64,000 bases of DNA from assembly GCF_023630255.1 (NCBI RefSeq), contig NZ_JALPRS010000001.1, positions 62,001 to 126,000 on the forward strand. The letters are read 5' to 3'. Shown piece by piece: positions 53,529 to 61,919 of the stretch. The stretch comes from Pontibacter deserti. GTDB lineage: Bacteria; Bacteroidota; Bacteroidia; Cytophagales; Hymenobacteraceae. Each line of letters begins with the position of its first letter. The stretch's first letter is position 1. The translations under genes and the position numbers were made by a program. Under the pieces are notes generated by a model. It had not been told where the DNA came from. It saw only the letters and a list, made by a program, of their open reading frames with translations, and did not search any database.

Positions 53529-54275
53529 ATGAAAGCATTAGAAGGAAAAGTAGCTCTGGTAACCGGGGCATCAAAAGGAATAGGCCGTGCCATTGCACAA
53601 AAGTTTGTGGAAGAAGGCGCGCAGGTAGCATTTACCTACTTATCAAGTGTTGAAAAAGGTCAGGCCCTGGAGCAGGAACTTACTGCCAACGGTGGTAAAG
53701 CAAAAGGCTATCGCTCCGATGCTTCTGACATCGCGCAGGCTGACAAGCTGATCGAAGATGTTGTTGCTGAGTTCGGTAAGATCGACATATTGGTGAACAA
53801 CGCCGGCATTACCCGCGACGGTTTGCTGATGCGCATGACCGAGGACCAGTGGGATGCCGTGATCAACACCAACCTGAAATCTGTTTTTAACCTGACAAAA
53901 GGTGCTACCAAGCACATGATGCGTGCCAAGAATGGCTCTATTATCAACATCACATCGGTGGTAGGTATAAAAGGTAACGCAGGTCAGGCTAACTATGCAG
54001 CTTCTAAAGCTGGTAGCATTGGCTTTACCAAGTCTGTTGCCTTGGAGCTGGGTTCGCGAAATATCCGTTGCAACGCTATTGCCCCAGGCTTTATTGAAAC
54101 AGAAATGACCGGCGAGCTGGATCAGAAAGTGGTAGACGAGTGGAGAAAGGCTATTCCGTTGAAGCGTGGCGGTACTCCTGAGGATGTGGCAAACTGCGCT
54201 GTATTCCTGGCGTCCGACCAGTCATCTTACATTACCGGGCAGGTATTGCAGGTAGATGGCGGTATGCTGACTTAA
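53529..54275 (+). CDS. fabG: 3-oxoacyl-[acyl-carrier-protein] reductase
   Basis: This 248-residue classical SDR starts at ATG 53529 (MKALEGKVALVTGASKG); a frame open 42 bp further upstream overlaps the promoter and is rejected. It has the nucleotide loop TGASKGIG (12-19), NNAG (90-93), the catalytic S143, Y156 and K160 in NITSVVG...YAASKAG, and the C-terminal phrase QVLQVDGGM. NITRDGLLMRM-type residues after NNAG are hallmarks of FabG, which reduces beta-ketoacyl-ACP with NADPH in fatty-acid elongation. No other fab genes are adjacent. A terminator follows. Confidence 0.92.
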   Translation: MKALEGKVALVTGASKGIGRAIAQKFVEEGAQVAFTYLSSVEKGQALEQELTANGGKAKGYRSDASDIAQADKLIEDVVAEFGKIDILVNNAGITRDGLLMRMTEDQWDAVINTNLKSVFNLTKGATKHMMRAKNGSIINITSVVGIKGNAGQANYAASKAGSIGFTKSVALELGSRNIRCNAIAPGFIETEMTGELDQKVVDEWRKAIPLKRGGTPEDVANCAVFLASDQSSYITGQVLQVDGGMLT

Positions 54276-54333
54276 CAATTAAGAATGAAGAATTGCGGAT
54301 TATGAATTAAATTTATACTTCGTAAAACTATAT

Positions 54334-54380
54334 AAAGACCAATGCTGTAACGTTTACGTTAGTAGCATTGGTCTTTTTCG
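54334..54380 (+). terminator. Terminator of fabG with nested stem
   Basis: A 13-bp stem AAAGACCAATGCT / AGCATTGGTCTTT followed by T-rich sequence. The loop contains a smaller TAACG / CGTTA stem. Confidence 0.8.
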
Positions 54381-54430
54381 TTTATCTTTAGTTGAAAGAC
54401 ATCCATTCGTAATTCAAAATCAGAAATAGC

Positions 54431-56512
54431 TTGAACAGTTTCCGACTGATAACGACTTATTCGCCGTGGCTTATACTTGCCTGCCTGGCTGTGGGGGCGC
54501 TGTATGCGTGGTTACTGTATAGTAAGCGTGCGCCGTGGCCTAAAAGTATAAACTATGGCTTAGCAGCTTTAAGGTTTCTGGTAGTTAGCTTTTTGTGCTT
54601 CCTGCTGCTGGGGCCAATGGTGCGGTATATTGCGAACACTACTATAAAGCCGGCTATAGTTTTTGCGATGGACAATTCGCAGTCGGTGAAGTTGTTTTCT
54701 GATTCGGTGCAACTGAACCAGGCGCAGCTGCGCTTGCAAACTATACTTTCCAAATTACAGGATGCTGGCTATGAAACAGAGATCCGAACCCTGAGCGATA
54801 CTACCAAACCTGAAACACTGGAGCAACTGCATTTTAAGGCACCTGCCACTAACCTGAGTCAGTTTTTACAGAACATCCGTAGCGACTATAGTAACCAGAA
54901 CCTAGCAGGTGTGGTTTTGCTTTCTGATGGTATCGTGAATCAGGGAATCTCACCTACCTATGCCAACTATAACTATAGTATTTACCCGGTAGCAGTAGGC
55001 GATACAGTGCCTAAAAAAGATATTGTGCTGGCATCGTTGCGTTACAATAAAGTAACCTATAGTGGCAATCGTTTCCCGTTGGAGGCAGAAGTGGAACAAC
55101 AGGGCTTTGGCAATAGAACAGTGGCCGTAACATTAAAAGAGAATGGCAAAGCGATAGACCGAAAAACTATAACTCTAAAGCAGGGGCAGGCCGTACAGCA
55201 GGTGCCTTTCCAGGTGATGGCTGGTGGTTTGGGTAAACGCCATTACGAAGTGCAAGTTGTGCCGCAGCAAGGTGAGTTTACAGCCATCAACAACACCAAG
55301 CATGCTTATATTGATGTGGTAAAAGGCAAGATAAAAATACTGATAGCCGCCGCTGCGCCACACCCGGATATCAATGCCCTGCGTGCCGCCATTGAAACGA
55401 ACGAGAACTACGAAACAGAACTGTTTATACCTGGCCTTACCTCTTTAAAACAACAGGATTATGATGTGGCTATACTCCACCAGTTGCCGGGCAGAACAGC
55501 CGGAGGCGATGCAGCTTTAAGTCTGGTACGACAAAAGAACATTCCGAGCCTGTTTATACTTGGCCCACAAAGTGACATTCAGGATTTTAACCGTCTGAAC
55601 GCAGGAGTAAGGGTAAGTACAACTGGTCAGGCAGATGAAGTAACTACGGCTATTAACCCTAACTTCAGTACATTTAAAGTGGCAGATGAGGCTACAGAGC
55701 GACTGAAACAATATCCGCCGGCTACAGTGCCTTTTGGCGATTACCAGGTGGCTCCTAATACTGAGACCGTGCTATACCAGCAGGTTGGCAGTGTTCGCAC
55801 GACAAAACCTTTGCTTACAGTGCAAACGGCTGGTAACACACGTAACGCTACGTTGCTGGCATCCGGAACATGGCAATGGCGCATTGCTGAAGCAGCCAAT
55901 AACCAAAATCCTGTGGTATATGATAAGCTGATTACAAACCTGGTACAGCTGCTAAGCGCGCCCCGTAATAAGAAACGCCTGAACGTATATCCATCCCAGA
56001 ACGACTATACCAGCAACGACGAGATTATTTTTGAAGCAGAAGCTTACAACGAAGCGCTTGAGCCTGTCTACGGACAGAAAATTACACTAAGGATTACCGA
56101 TGAAAAAGGAGGGGCCAAGTCTTTCACCTTCGCAAATGGGGAGAACCAGGCAGGAGTAAATATAGGTTCGCTGGTTGGCGGCCGCTATACCTACACAGCA
56201 ACAGCACACATTAACGGCTCGCTGCAGCAGGACAAAGGCGAATTTATAGTTGAGGAACTGCAATTAGAAGCGCTGCATGCCGTAGCCGATCATAATCTGC
56301 TTTACCAACTGGCCAGCAACACCGGCTCCCGATTATACTACCCTAACACCTTAGAGCAGCTTGAGCAGGATATCTTAAAAGCCAACCATAAACCTGTAAT
56401 CGACAGCACTGAAGATGTGCGGGATGTTGTGGATCTGAAGTGGCTGTTCTTTGTATTGTTAGCGTTGATAACCGCGGAGTGGTTTGTAAGGAAGTATAAT
56501 GGGAGTTATTGA
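54431..56512 (+). CDS. Membrane protein with VWA-type domain
   Basis: This 693-residue protein starts at TTG 54431, as no in-frame ATG lies upstream near it. It has two N-terminal helices (about 13-30 and 44-64), then a von Willebrand A-like domain with the MIDAS start DNSQS (81-85) and VVLLSDGIVNQG (about 160-171), several beta-rich domains, and a C-terminal helix (about 668-686). The layout resembles the BatA/BatB-related membrane proteins of Bacteroidota, where a large periplasmic part is held by helices at both ends. The function is unknown; adhesion or envelope maintenance is possible. It stands alone. Confidence 0.82.
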   Translation: MNSFRLITTYSPWLILACLAVGALYAWLLYSKRAPWPKSINYGLAALRFLVVSFLCFLLLGPMVRYIANTTIKPAIVFAMDNSQSVKLFSDSVQLNQAQLRLQTILSKLQDAGYETEIRTLSDTTKPETLEQLHFKAPATNLSQFLQNIRSDYSNQNLAGVVLLSDGIVNQGISPTYANYNYSIYPVAVGDTVPKKDIVLASLRYNKVTYSGNRFPLEAEVEQQGFGNRTVAVTLKENGKAIDRKTITLKQGQAVQQVPFQVMAGGLGKRHYEVQVVPQQGEFTAINNTKHAYIDVVKGKIKILIAAAAPHPDINALRAAIETNENYETELFIPGLTSLKQQDYDVAILHQLPGRTAGGDAALSLVRQKNIPSLFILGPQSDIQDFNRLNAGVRVSTTGQADEVTTAINPNFSTFKVADEATERLKQYPPATVPFGDYQVAPNTETVLYQQVGSVRTTKPLLTVQTAGNTRNATLLASGTWQWRIAEAANNQNPVVYDKLITNLVQLLSAPRNKKRLNVYPSQNDYTSNDEIIFEAEAYNEALEPVYGQKITLRITDEKGGAKSFTFANGENQAGVNIGSLVGGRYTYTATAHINGSLQQDKGEFIVEELQLEALHAVADHNLLYQLASNTGSRLYYPNTLEQLEQDILKANHKPVIDSTEDVRDVVDLKWLFFVLLALITAEWFVRKYNGSY

Positions 56513-57143
56513 TAAAGATTCCTTAGTTTCCTCAGCGCCTGTGAGCGTCTTACTGCTATAGTTTGCATATTGTCATCCCGAGCGCAGTCGAGGGATCTTA
56601 TATGTCCTGTAGTTAGAGTCTATACTTACTTGAACCAAGCTATACTTCCATAGCTGCCTCTATTCCTGGGAGCTCTACTTGCCTTTCGTTCATTTCCAGC
56701 TTTGGTGCGCTCACCGCCGCGGGGCCTCGCCTTTGGGCATCGCGCTGCTGATTTGAAGCTACCCTCGCTGTGCTCGTGTTGCCTTCGGCACCGCAACAAA
56801 TCAAAGGCGCTCCACCCAAAGACTGTTAGCAGTTCGATAGCTATAGATAATTAGAGATACTATAGTTGCATAGCTTTATCAGCAATGTATTTCCGTAGGG
56901 ACAGGTCACGAACTGTCCGCTCATGGTCTGTAGCTATAAAATTATAGCTTGTGCTATAGCAAAGGCAGAACTGTCCCCTTAAGGGGACTACAGGGGTGTA
57001 AAACAGTTACTATAAAACAATAACTTAAGAGTTCGCAGGAGCTGAGAAGCGTGCCAAAGGCTTTTGGATTCTGTAAGGTCTTCATAACCTGAACCAGTAA
57101 TCATATAAGTACTAATTCCCACTAAACTAGGAAGGACTAAAAC
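56513..57143. repeat. Long mosaic-repeat spacer before the tRNA genes
   Basis: No gene is supported. Elements seen are TGTCATCCCGAGCGCAGTCG followed by AGGGATCT (56573-56600, a word common in many bacterial genomes), the composite repeat (56616-56850, listed separately), GGACAGGTCACGAACTGTCC (56899-56918), CTGTCCCCTTAAGGGGACTA followed by CAGGGGTGT (56971 onward), and GCAGGAGCTGAGAAGCGTGC (about 57035). Confidence 0.65.
56616..56850 (-). repeat. Composite intergenic repeat, copy C (inverted)
   Basis: On the minus strand it reads CAGTCTTTGGGTGGAGCGCC, TTTGATTTGTTGCGGTGCCG, a variable centre, CTTCAAATCAGCAGCGCGAT, GGGGCC, GTGAGCGCACCAAAG and CTCCCAGGA. It is closer to copy A than copy B is. 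Small length differences in the centre change the frame relative to copy A. Confidence 0.75.
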
Positions 57144-57174
57144 AAAAAAGCCACTCGGTTAAGAGTGGCTTTTT
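57144..57174 (-). terminator. Terminator after the first tRNA-Lys gene
   Basis: Stem GCCACTC / GAGTGGC with loop GGTTAA, flanked by A6 and T5; it lies downstream of the leftward tRNA. Confidence 0.85.
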
Positions 57175-57180
57175 ATCTTG

Positions 57181-57253
57181 TGATCCCGCTGGGATTCGAA
57201 CCCAGGACCCATACATTAAAAGTGTATTGCTCTACCAGCTGAGCTACGGAATC
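57181..57253 (-). tRNA. tRNA-Lys (anticodon TTT)
   Basis: On the minus strand the 73 nt fold into a full cloverleaf. The acceptor GATTCCG pairs with CGGGATC, the D-arm holds AGCTCAGCTGGTAGAGC, the anticodon stem ATACA / TGTAT encloses loop CTTTTAA (anticodon TTT), and the T-arm is CTGGGTTCGAATCCCAG. The discriminator is A and CCA is not encoded. It is identical to the copy at 57405. Confidence 0.95.
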
Positions 57254-57365
57254 GGTACTGCTTGTTTACCCTGAATGGGAGCGCAAAATTAGAAGCTTCA
57301 TTTTAAAAATCAAATTTAAATTCAGCTTTTATTTTACAGCTTTACCCTTACAGGTGCAAGAAACA

Positions 57366-57391
57366 AAAAGCCTTTTCGTTCAGAAAAGGCT
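57366..57391 (-). terminator. Terminator after the second tRNA-Lys gene
   Basis: Stem AGCCTTTTC / GAAAAGGCT with loop GTTCA; the minus-strand tail is TTTTTGTTTC. It separates the two tRNA genes. Confidence 0.8.
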
Positions 57392-57404
57392 CTGCTCTTA
57401 TTTG

Positions 57405-57477
57405 TGATCCCGCTGGGATTCGAACCCAGGACCCATACATTAAAAGTGTATTGCTCTACCAGCTGAGCTACGGAATC
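57405..57477 (-). tRNA. tRNA-Lys (anticodon TTT), second copy
   Basis: Identical over 73 nt to the gene at 57181-57253, with the same anticodon loop CTTTTAA and no encoded CCA. The copies are 151 bp apart and each has its own downstream hairpin terminator, so they are probably separate transcription units or processed from one precursor with leaky termination. Confidence 0.95.
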
Positions 57478-57546
57478 TTTTAGTAACTTGCAGTGCTAAG
57501 GGCGTTTCCCTTAATTGCGATGCAAAAGTAACAGCAATCTGATTAA

Positions 57547-58284
57547 ATGCAAAATCTTTGGTTCAAAATATCTGGCTTTTTAGCTGTTTTTTTGCTCTTG
57601 CTTTTAAAACCAGCTTATAGTCAGGAACATAAATTTATGTATGCCAAAGCTGATTCTTTGTTTGAACGGCAGCATTATACCGAAGCGCTGACGTTATATG
57701 AGCAAATCCTGAATAAAGAGCAGCAGTACTCCCCGCAAATGCTGCTTAAAATGGCTTACATAAAAGAAGGACTTCGTGATTATACCGGGGCTATGTATTA
57801 CCTGCATTTGTTTTACACCAAGCAACCCAGCCGGTCGGTGTTGAAGAAGATGGAAGAACTGGCCCAGGCGCACCGCCTGAGTGGCTATGAGTATAACGAC
57901 TTGCAGTTCTTTAAAACACAGTTCAGTAAATACTACATGCGTATCCTGGAGCTGATGTTATTGGCGGCTGTGGTAACAGTAACGGTGATGGTAGTAAGCT
58001 GGCGGAAAGGCCATACATTTACCCGTACTTTTAAGACTGGCTTTGTGCTATACCTGCTGTTTATACTTTACTATATCAATTTCCTGAACCTGGGCCGTGG
58101 CGGCATCATTAAAAGTAACCAAGTTGCTATTATGTCAGCGCCTTCGGCTGGGGCTAACTGGCTGGCTACAGTTTCCCAAGGCCATAAAGTACCCATTACT
58201 GGTGAGCGCGATATCTGGTACGAGATAAAATGGAAAGGGGAGACGGCCTATATCCGCAAGAAGAACCTACTGCAGTTACCTTAA
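57547..58284 (+). CDS. TPR membrane protein with C-terminal SH3-like domain
   Basis: This 245-residue protein has a signal peptide (1-25), a TPR region (about 30-110, ADSLFERQHYTEALTLYEQI), two membrane helices (about 133-152 and 162-181) and a bacterial SH3-like domain (about 186-245, KVPITGERDIWYEIKWKGETAYIRKKNL). The order recalls BatE-like proteins, which combine TPR and SH3 parts, but no bat genes are next to it. It is probably inner-membrane anchored with the TPR part in the periplasm. Its function is unknown. Confidence 0.75.
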   Translation: MQNLWFKISGFLAVFLLLLLKPAYSQEHKFMYAKADSLFERQHYTEALTLYEQILNKEQQYSPQMLLKMAYIKEGLRDYTGAMYYLHLFYTKQPSRSVLKKMEELAQAHRLSGYEYNDLQFFKTQFSKYYMRILELMLLAAVVTVTVMVVSWRKGHTFTRTFKTGFVLYLLFILYYINFLNLGRGGIIKSNQVAIMSAPSAGANWLATVSQGHKVPITGERDIWYEIKWKGETAYIRKKNLLQLP

Positions 58285-58290
58285 GTAGTT

Positions 58291-58349
58291 TTTAGTTTTT
58301 CGTGTTTCGAATTAATTATAAAATGAAATACCAAACACGAAAAACTAAA
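58291..58349. repeat. Perfect 17-bp AT-rich inverted repeat between convergent genes
   Basis: TTTAGTTTTTCGTGTTT (58291-58307) and AAACACGAAAAACTAAA (58333-58349) are perfect inverses with a 25-nt AT-rich spacer. The dyad fills the gap between the convergent TPR/SH3 and SDR genes. It may end transcription both ways, though it lacks the GC-rich stem of the other terminators. Confidence 0.7.
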
Positions 58350-58355
58350 CACGAT

Positions 58356-59162
58356 CTATTTCAGCGGCGAATCCTTCTCTTTAGCCATATGGTTGTAAAC
58401 AAGCTTATCTGTTAGACTTGGAAACCACTTATTCAGGAACACAGTCAGCTTGCCCTGAAAGGTCATTACAAGATCTCGCTTGCGTTTTATAGTTGCTTTA
58501 AGTATCTGGTCTGCTACTTCCTCCGCTGTCATCATGTTACCTTCGTCGCGTGGCGATTCACCTTGCTGCTGACCATTAGCAGCCAATGCCGTGTTTCGGA
58601 TATTGGATGCAGTAAAGCCAGGGCAGGCAATAAGTACATGTACACCTTTGTGCAGCATTTCGGTACGTAGTGTTTCCAGGAAGCCATGCATGGCAAACTT
58701 AGAAGCGGAATAACCCGTGCGGGCAGGCAAGCCACGATATCCAGCTATAGATGAGATACCGATAATAGAACCTTTAGCAGCCATAATGTAAGGCAGCGCA
58801 AATTTGGTAGTGTAAACAGTACCCCAGAAGTTAATATCCATCACCTTCCTAATCACATTCAGGTCCAGGTCCTGGAATAAGGCGCGCATTGATATACCAG
58901 CGTTATTGATCAGGATGTCCAGCCTGCCAAAGCGATCTACGGTTTCCTGCACCATGCGCTGACAATCTGCTTCTATACTTACGTCGGCGTTAATGGCTAC
59001 ATTCGCTATACCTGCTGCGCTAAGTTCCTGGCTCGTCTGGTCCAGGTTCTGCTGGTTACGACCTGATACGGCTACTTTAGCACCTGCCTTACCAAATGCA
59101 ATAGCACATGCCTTGCCTATACCTGATGTACCACCAGTGATCAATACAACTTTATCTTTCAT
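58356..59162 (-). CDS. Short-chain dehydrogenase/reductase
   Basis: This 268-residue classical SDR has the cofactor loop TGGTSGIG (9-16), NNAG (about 87-90), and a catalytic Ser-Tyr-Lys in ISSIAGYRGLPARTGYSASK. Its longer C-terminus (KWFPSLTDKLVYNHMAKEKD) resembles the DltE/YqjQ-like SDRs with a hydrophobic tail region. The substrate is unknown. A TATCTTTG box lies about 25 nt upstream on the minus strand. It is monocistronic. Confidence 0.88.
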   Translation of the reverse strand: MKDKVVLITGGTSGIGKACAIAFGKAGAKVAVSGRNQQNLDQTSQELSAAGIANVAINADVSIEADCQRMVQETVDRFGRLDILINNAGISMRALFQDLDLNVIRKVMDINFWGTVYTTKFALPYIMAAKGSIIGISSIAGYRGLPARTGYSASKFAMHGFLETLRTEMLHKGVHVLIACPGFTASNIRNTALAANGQQQGESPRDEGNMMTAEEVADQILKATIKRKRDLVMTFQGKLTVFLNKWFPSLTDKLVYNHMAKEKDSPLK

Positions 59163-59289
59163 TAAATAATTGCTGTTTCTATAATTGCAAAGATAAGCTA
59201 AGATTATCAGGATAAAAGAATAGCGGGAAGTGTTGCCGTTATGTATTTTAAACTTAAGCTATGGGTAGGATTATAGCTGATACAAATAA

Positions 59290-59318
59290 AAAGCCCCTGC
59301 TGTGATGGCAGGGACTTT
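59290..59318 (-). terminator. Terminator of the DUF5687 gene
   Basis: Stem AAGCCCCTGC / GCAGGGACTT with one mismatch and loop TGTGATG, about 15 bp past the stop at 59333; T-rich on the minus strand. Confidence 0.8.
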
Positions 59319-59332
59319 AAAATACTTAATTA

Positions 59333-60691
59333 TTAGGCTTCAACTTTAAAGAGTCTGCCAAAAAGTTCGTGTTTATACTTCCGGTTCTCTCTGAGTACAG
59401 CTATCATTGCAAATACAGAAACAGCTATTAATACAGGGTATAGCAGGTAAAGCAATGGGTGTAGTAACGGTAATAACAATAAGCCAACAAGCAGCAACGA
59501 AAGCATGTTATAAAGGTATGATGTTTTAGCACTAAAGCTCATCATGCTGCCTTTAACTACTTTAGGACTAACAAATGAGGCAAGTATACCTAGCGGAGTT
59601 AAAACAAGTACCGAAGCCACATACATTACCAGCATGAACATAGCATCTTCATGGTTAAAGAGTGCTACATAAAGCGCCAGCATTGCGGCATCAATCAGTA
59701 AAGGCACACGCAAAGGTATCAGGCTTGATTTAAAGAAATCTTTAGCACTGCCGCTGGTGCGCTCAACCGTTAACCACAGGTTTTTGTAAAAGCCCCACAC
59801 GTTGTTGAACACGTACGAGTAAATAATAGCTGGGCCAAAGAAGATCCAGATCGTTAAGTTCTTATCGTAGATGTGGATGCCTTTAGCTGTGTAAACAGCT
59901 GCATCTGCACCAAGTATAATCAGTTTTAGTCCTAGGCCAAACAATAGTAACTGACGCGCCTGCTTAGAATTTTTGAACAAGCGCCAGCCCAGGCTGCGGT
60001 GTTTGTTGTGGCTATAGTTTACCACCTTGCGTTTCGGCTCCATGGCTGCCAGTTCCAGGAAATAATTTGCGCCCAGAAATGCTCCCAAAGATGCCAGATG
60101 TACTACCAGATCAAACCAACTCTGTGCTGGGTTATACATAGGCAGTCTTGCCTGCAACGCTATAAATGCACCACCCAAAACAGCTGCAGAAATAAAGTTG
60201 AGGTGAAGCCAGCGCATTTTACGCTCCACCAGTACCTGCAAAGAGCGTTTGGTAACGTGTGCCGTGAGCAGCACCATCGTACTTTGTAAAAGGTACAGGA
60301 AAGTATAATCCGGTGAAAGTATAAACAGCAGGAACAGGAAATTAACCAGTACAAAGTTAAAGGGAGAGAAAAGCTCAACAGGCAATTCTACCCAAAAACG
60401 TTTTAAAGGCTTAATAGGGTACAGGCGCGGGATCAGGTCTAGTTTAGGTACATAGGCCGGGAAAAAGCCCCGAATTACAGTAATACCCAGGACAAATAAG
60501 TTAATGTAGCGGATTACTTCTGTAACACTTGTAGCACCTCCATTATGGGCCTGCTCCAGTAAATAGGAAAACAGCCATCCATAGAAGCCCGATAACACAA
60601 TACCACCGCCAAGCAGGAGCACCCGTTGTAGTTTATTTTGTCTGAAAAATCCGGCAAGTCTCGCGTTAAGCGAAAACAGTACTAAATCCAT
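59333..60691 (-). CDS. DUF5687-family ABC-2-like membrane protein
   Basis: This 452-residue protein has about ten hydrophobic segments and a basic interhelical loop near residue 225 (KRKVVNYSHNKHRSLG). Its length, its layout and the adjacent ATPase gene match DUF5687 proteins, thought to be permeases of heterodimeric-looking ABC exporters in Bacteroidota. It lies 85 bp downstream of the ATPase gene on the same strand; the spacer carries repeated GAGTTAAGAGTT-like words. The substrate is unknown. Confidence 0.8.
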   Translation of the reverse strand: MDLVLFSLNARLAGFFRQNKLQRVLLLGGGIVLSGFYGWLFSYLLEQAHNGGATSVTEVIRYINLFVLGITVIRGFFPAYVPKLDLIPRLYPIKPLKRFWVELPVELFSPFNFVLVNFLFLLFILSPDYTFLYLLQSTMVLLTAHVTKRSLQVLVERKMRWLHLNFISAAVLGGAFIALQARLPMYNPAQSWFDLVVHLASLGAFLGANYFLELAAMEPKRKVVNYSHNKHRSLGWRLFKNSKQARQLLLFGLGLKLIILGADAAVYTAKGIHIYDKNLTIWIFFGPAIIYSYVFNNVWGFYKNLWLTVERTSGSAKDFFKSSLIPLRVPLLIDAAMLALYVALFNHEDAMFMLVMYVASVLVLTPLGILASFVSPKVVKGSMMSFSAKTSYLYNMLSLLLVGLLLLPLLHPLLYLLYPVLIAVSVFAMIAVLRENRKYKHELFGRLFKVEA

Positions 60692-60776
60692 TATCTGTAG
60701 TTAAGAGTTATGAGTTAAGAGTTTTGAGTCGGAAATATAAATTACTTTCTAACTTCTCACTTTTTAACTTTCTAAC

Positions 60777-61538
60777 TTAGTTAAGCATCCACTCAAAATC
60801 AGCTTCGGCTGTCTGGTGGTGTGGTAGCAGTAGCTGGAACAGGGCCTGATCGATCAGGTTTTCTCCGTTCATGGTGAACTCCTGTAATGAGCCGTTATAC
60901 ATCAGTTGTCCATCGTTCAGCACACCTATGTGGGTGGCAATACGCTCTACATAGTTAAGGTCATGCGACGATATCAAAACCACGCGGTTAGGAGTAGAGT
61001 AGCTTCGGATTAGCTTAACCAGTAGCTGCGCTGCAATCGGGTCAAGGCCGGTAAATGGTTCGTCAAGTATAAGCACCTGCGGTTTGTGAAGTATAGCTGC
61101 CACTATTCCTATCTTCTTTTTCATACCTGTAGAGTAACCCGCAATGTTCTTATGCAACGACTCCTGGTCAGTGAAAAAGTAATTGGTAAGGCTCTTTATG
61201 CGCTCGGCAGCTTCTGCAGTAGGCAACTGGTATAGTTTAGACACAAAGTTCAGGTACTCCAACCCAGTAAATTCTTCTATCAATGGGTTGTCTTCGCATA
61301 ATGCACCTAAATTTCGCTTTACTTCAAGGTGATTAGTGGCATAGTCTTTACCAAAAAGAGAGATAGATCCTTTATCCGGCTGTATCAGATCAAGTATAGC
61401 ATTCAGGAAAGTACTTTTACCAACACCGTTTTTGCCAAGTAAACAATAGCATTGACCGCTCTCTATTATCAGGTCCAGCTCCTGCAGCACATGCTTCTTA
61501 CCATATGCTTTCGTTAATCCTTTTATCGCTATACTCAT
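60777..61538 (-). CDS. ABC transporter ATPase, partner of DUF5687 protein
   Basis: This 253-residue ATPase has Walker A GKNGVGKST (35-43), a signature of the form YSTGMKKKIG near 134 (as in ABC-2-type exporters rather than LSGGQ), Walker B VLILDEPFTGLDP near 157 and the H-loop in SSHDLNYVE. It belongs to the CcmA/NatA-like class. It would drive the DUF5687 membrane protein encoded just downstream. Confidence 0.9.
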   Translation of the reverse strand: MSIAIKGLTKAYGKKHVLQELDLIIESGQCYCLLGKNGVGKSTFLNAILDLIQPDKGSISLFGKDYATNHLEVKRNLGALCEDNPLIEEFTGLEYLNFVSKLYQLPTAEAAERIKSLTNYFFTDQESLHKNIAGYSTGMKKKIGIVAAILHKPQVLILDEPFTGLDPIAAQLLVKLIRSYSTPNRVVLISSHDLNYVERIATHIGVLNDGQLMYNGSLQEFTMNGENLIDQALFQLLLPHHQTAEADFEWMLN

Positions 61539-61919
61539 ATGCTCTTTTGTACTTTTACCTTTGTGCCTAATTGAAAACTGTTTCAGGTTGAGTCGCTTTA
61601 AAGTTACTTACTGCCTCTGAAAAGTCCTAGTGTAAAGCTTTTAAATTTAAAGCTTTATATTTTGTAACAGACATATTTTAAGTGTGTATGTTTTGCAACA
61701 TCCGTAACAAAGAAAATAGTTCTGTAACAGAGTTATACTTTTAGATAATATTTAAACTAGTAAATAAGACTTGCTTGGGTTATATCTGAATTGTATTTAA
61801 TTTATGTAATGGTGTAGTTGGTAAGGCTATATTAAATAACATTTTAAGGGTTATGTCGTTTATTATTTAGATAAACCTAAAATTTAGTTTAAGTTTGTTT
61901 ATTAATAGTTACGGCTGAT
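61539..61919. other. 381-bp AT-rich regulatory-looking spacer
   Basis: No gene is visible between the divergent ATPase and TonB receptor genes. It holds a dyad TAAAGCTT (61634-61641) / AAGCTTTA (61651-61658) with a 9-nt spacer, and three related words: TTGTAACAGA (about 61663), CCGTAACAAA (about 61703) and CTGTAACAGA (about 61722). These could be binding sites for a regulator of the receptor, but I cannot match them to a known box. Confidence 0.45.

Noticed and set aside
56573-56600. TGTCATCCCGAGCGCAGTCG element as a novel repeat
   Set aside because: To my knowledge this word is a very common dispersed repeat in many bacterial genomes, so it is not new by itself.
57181-57477. Direct repeat pair as a possible CRISPR or attachment site
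   Set aside because: Both units fold as complete tRNA-Lys genes; there is no integrase gene and no further repeat unit.
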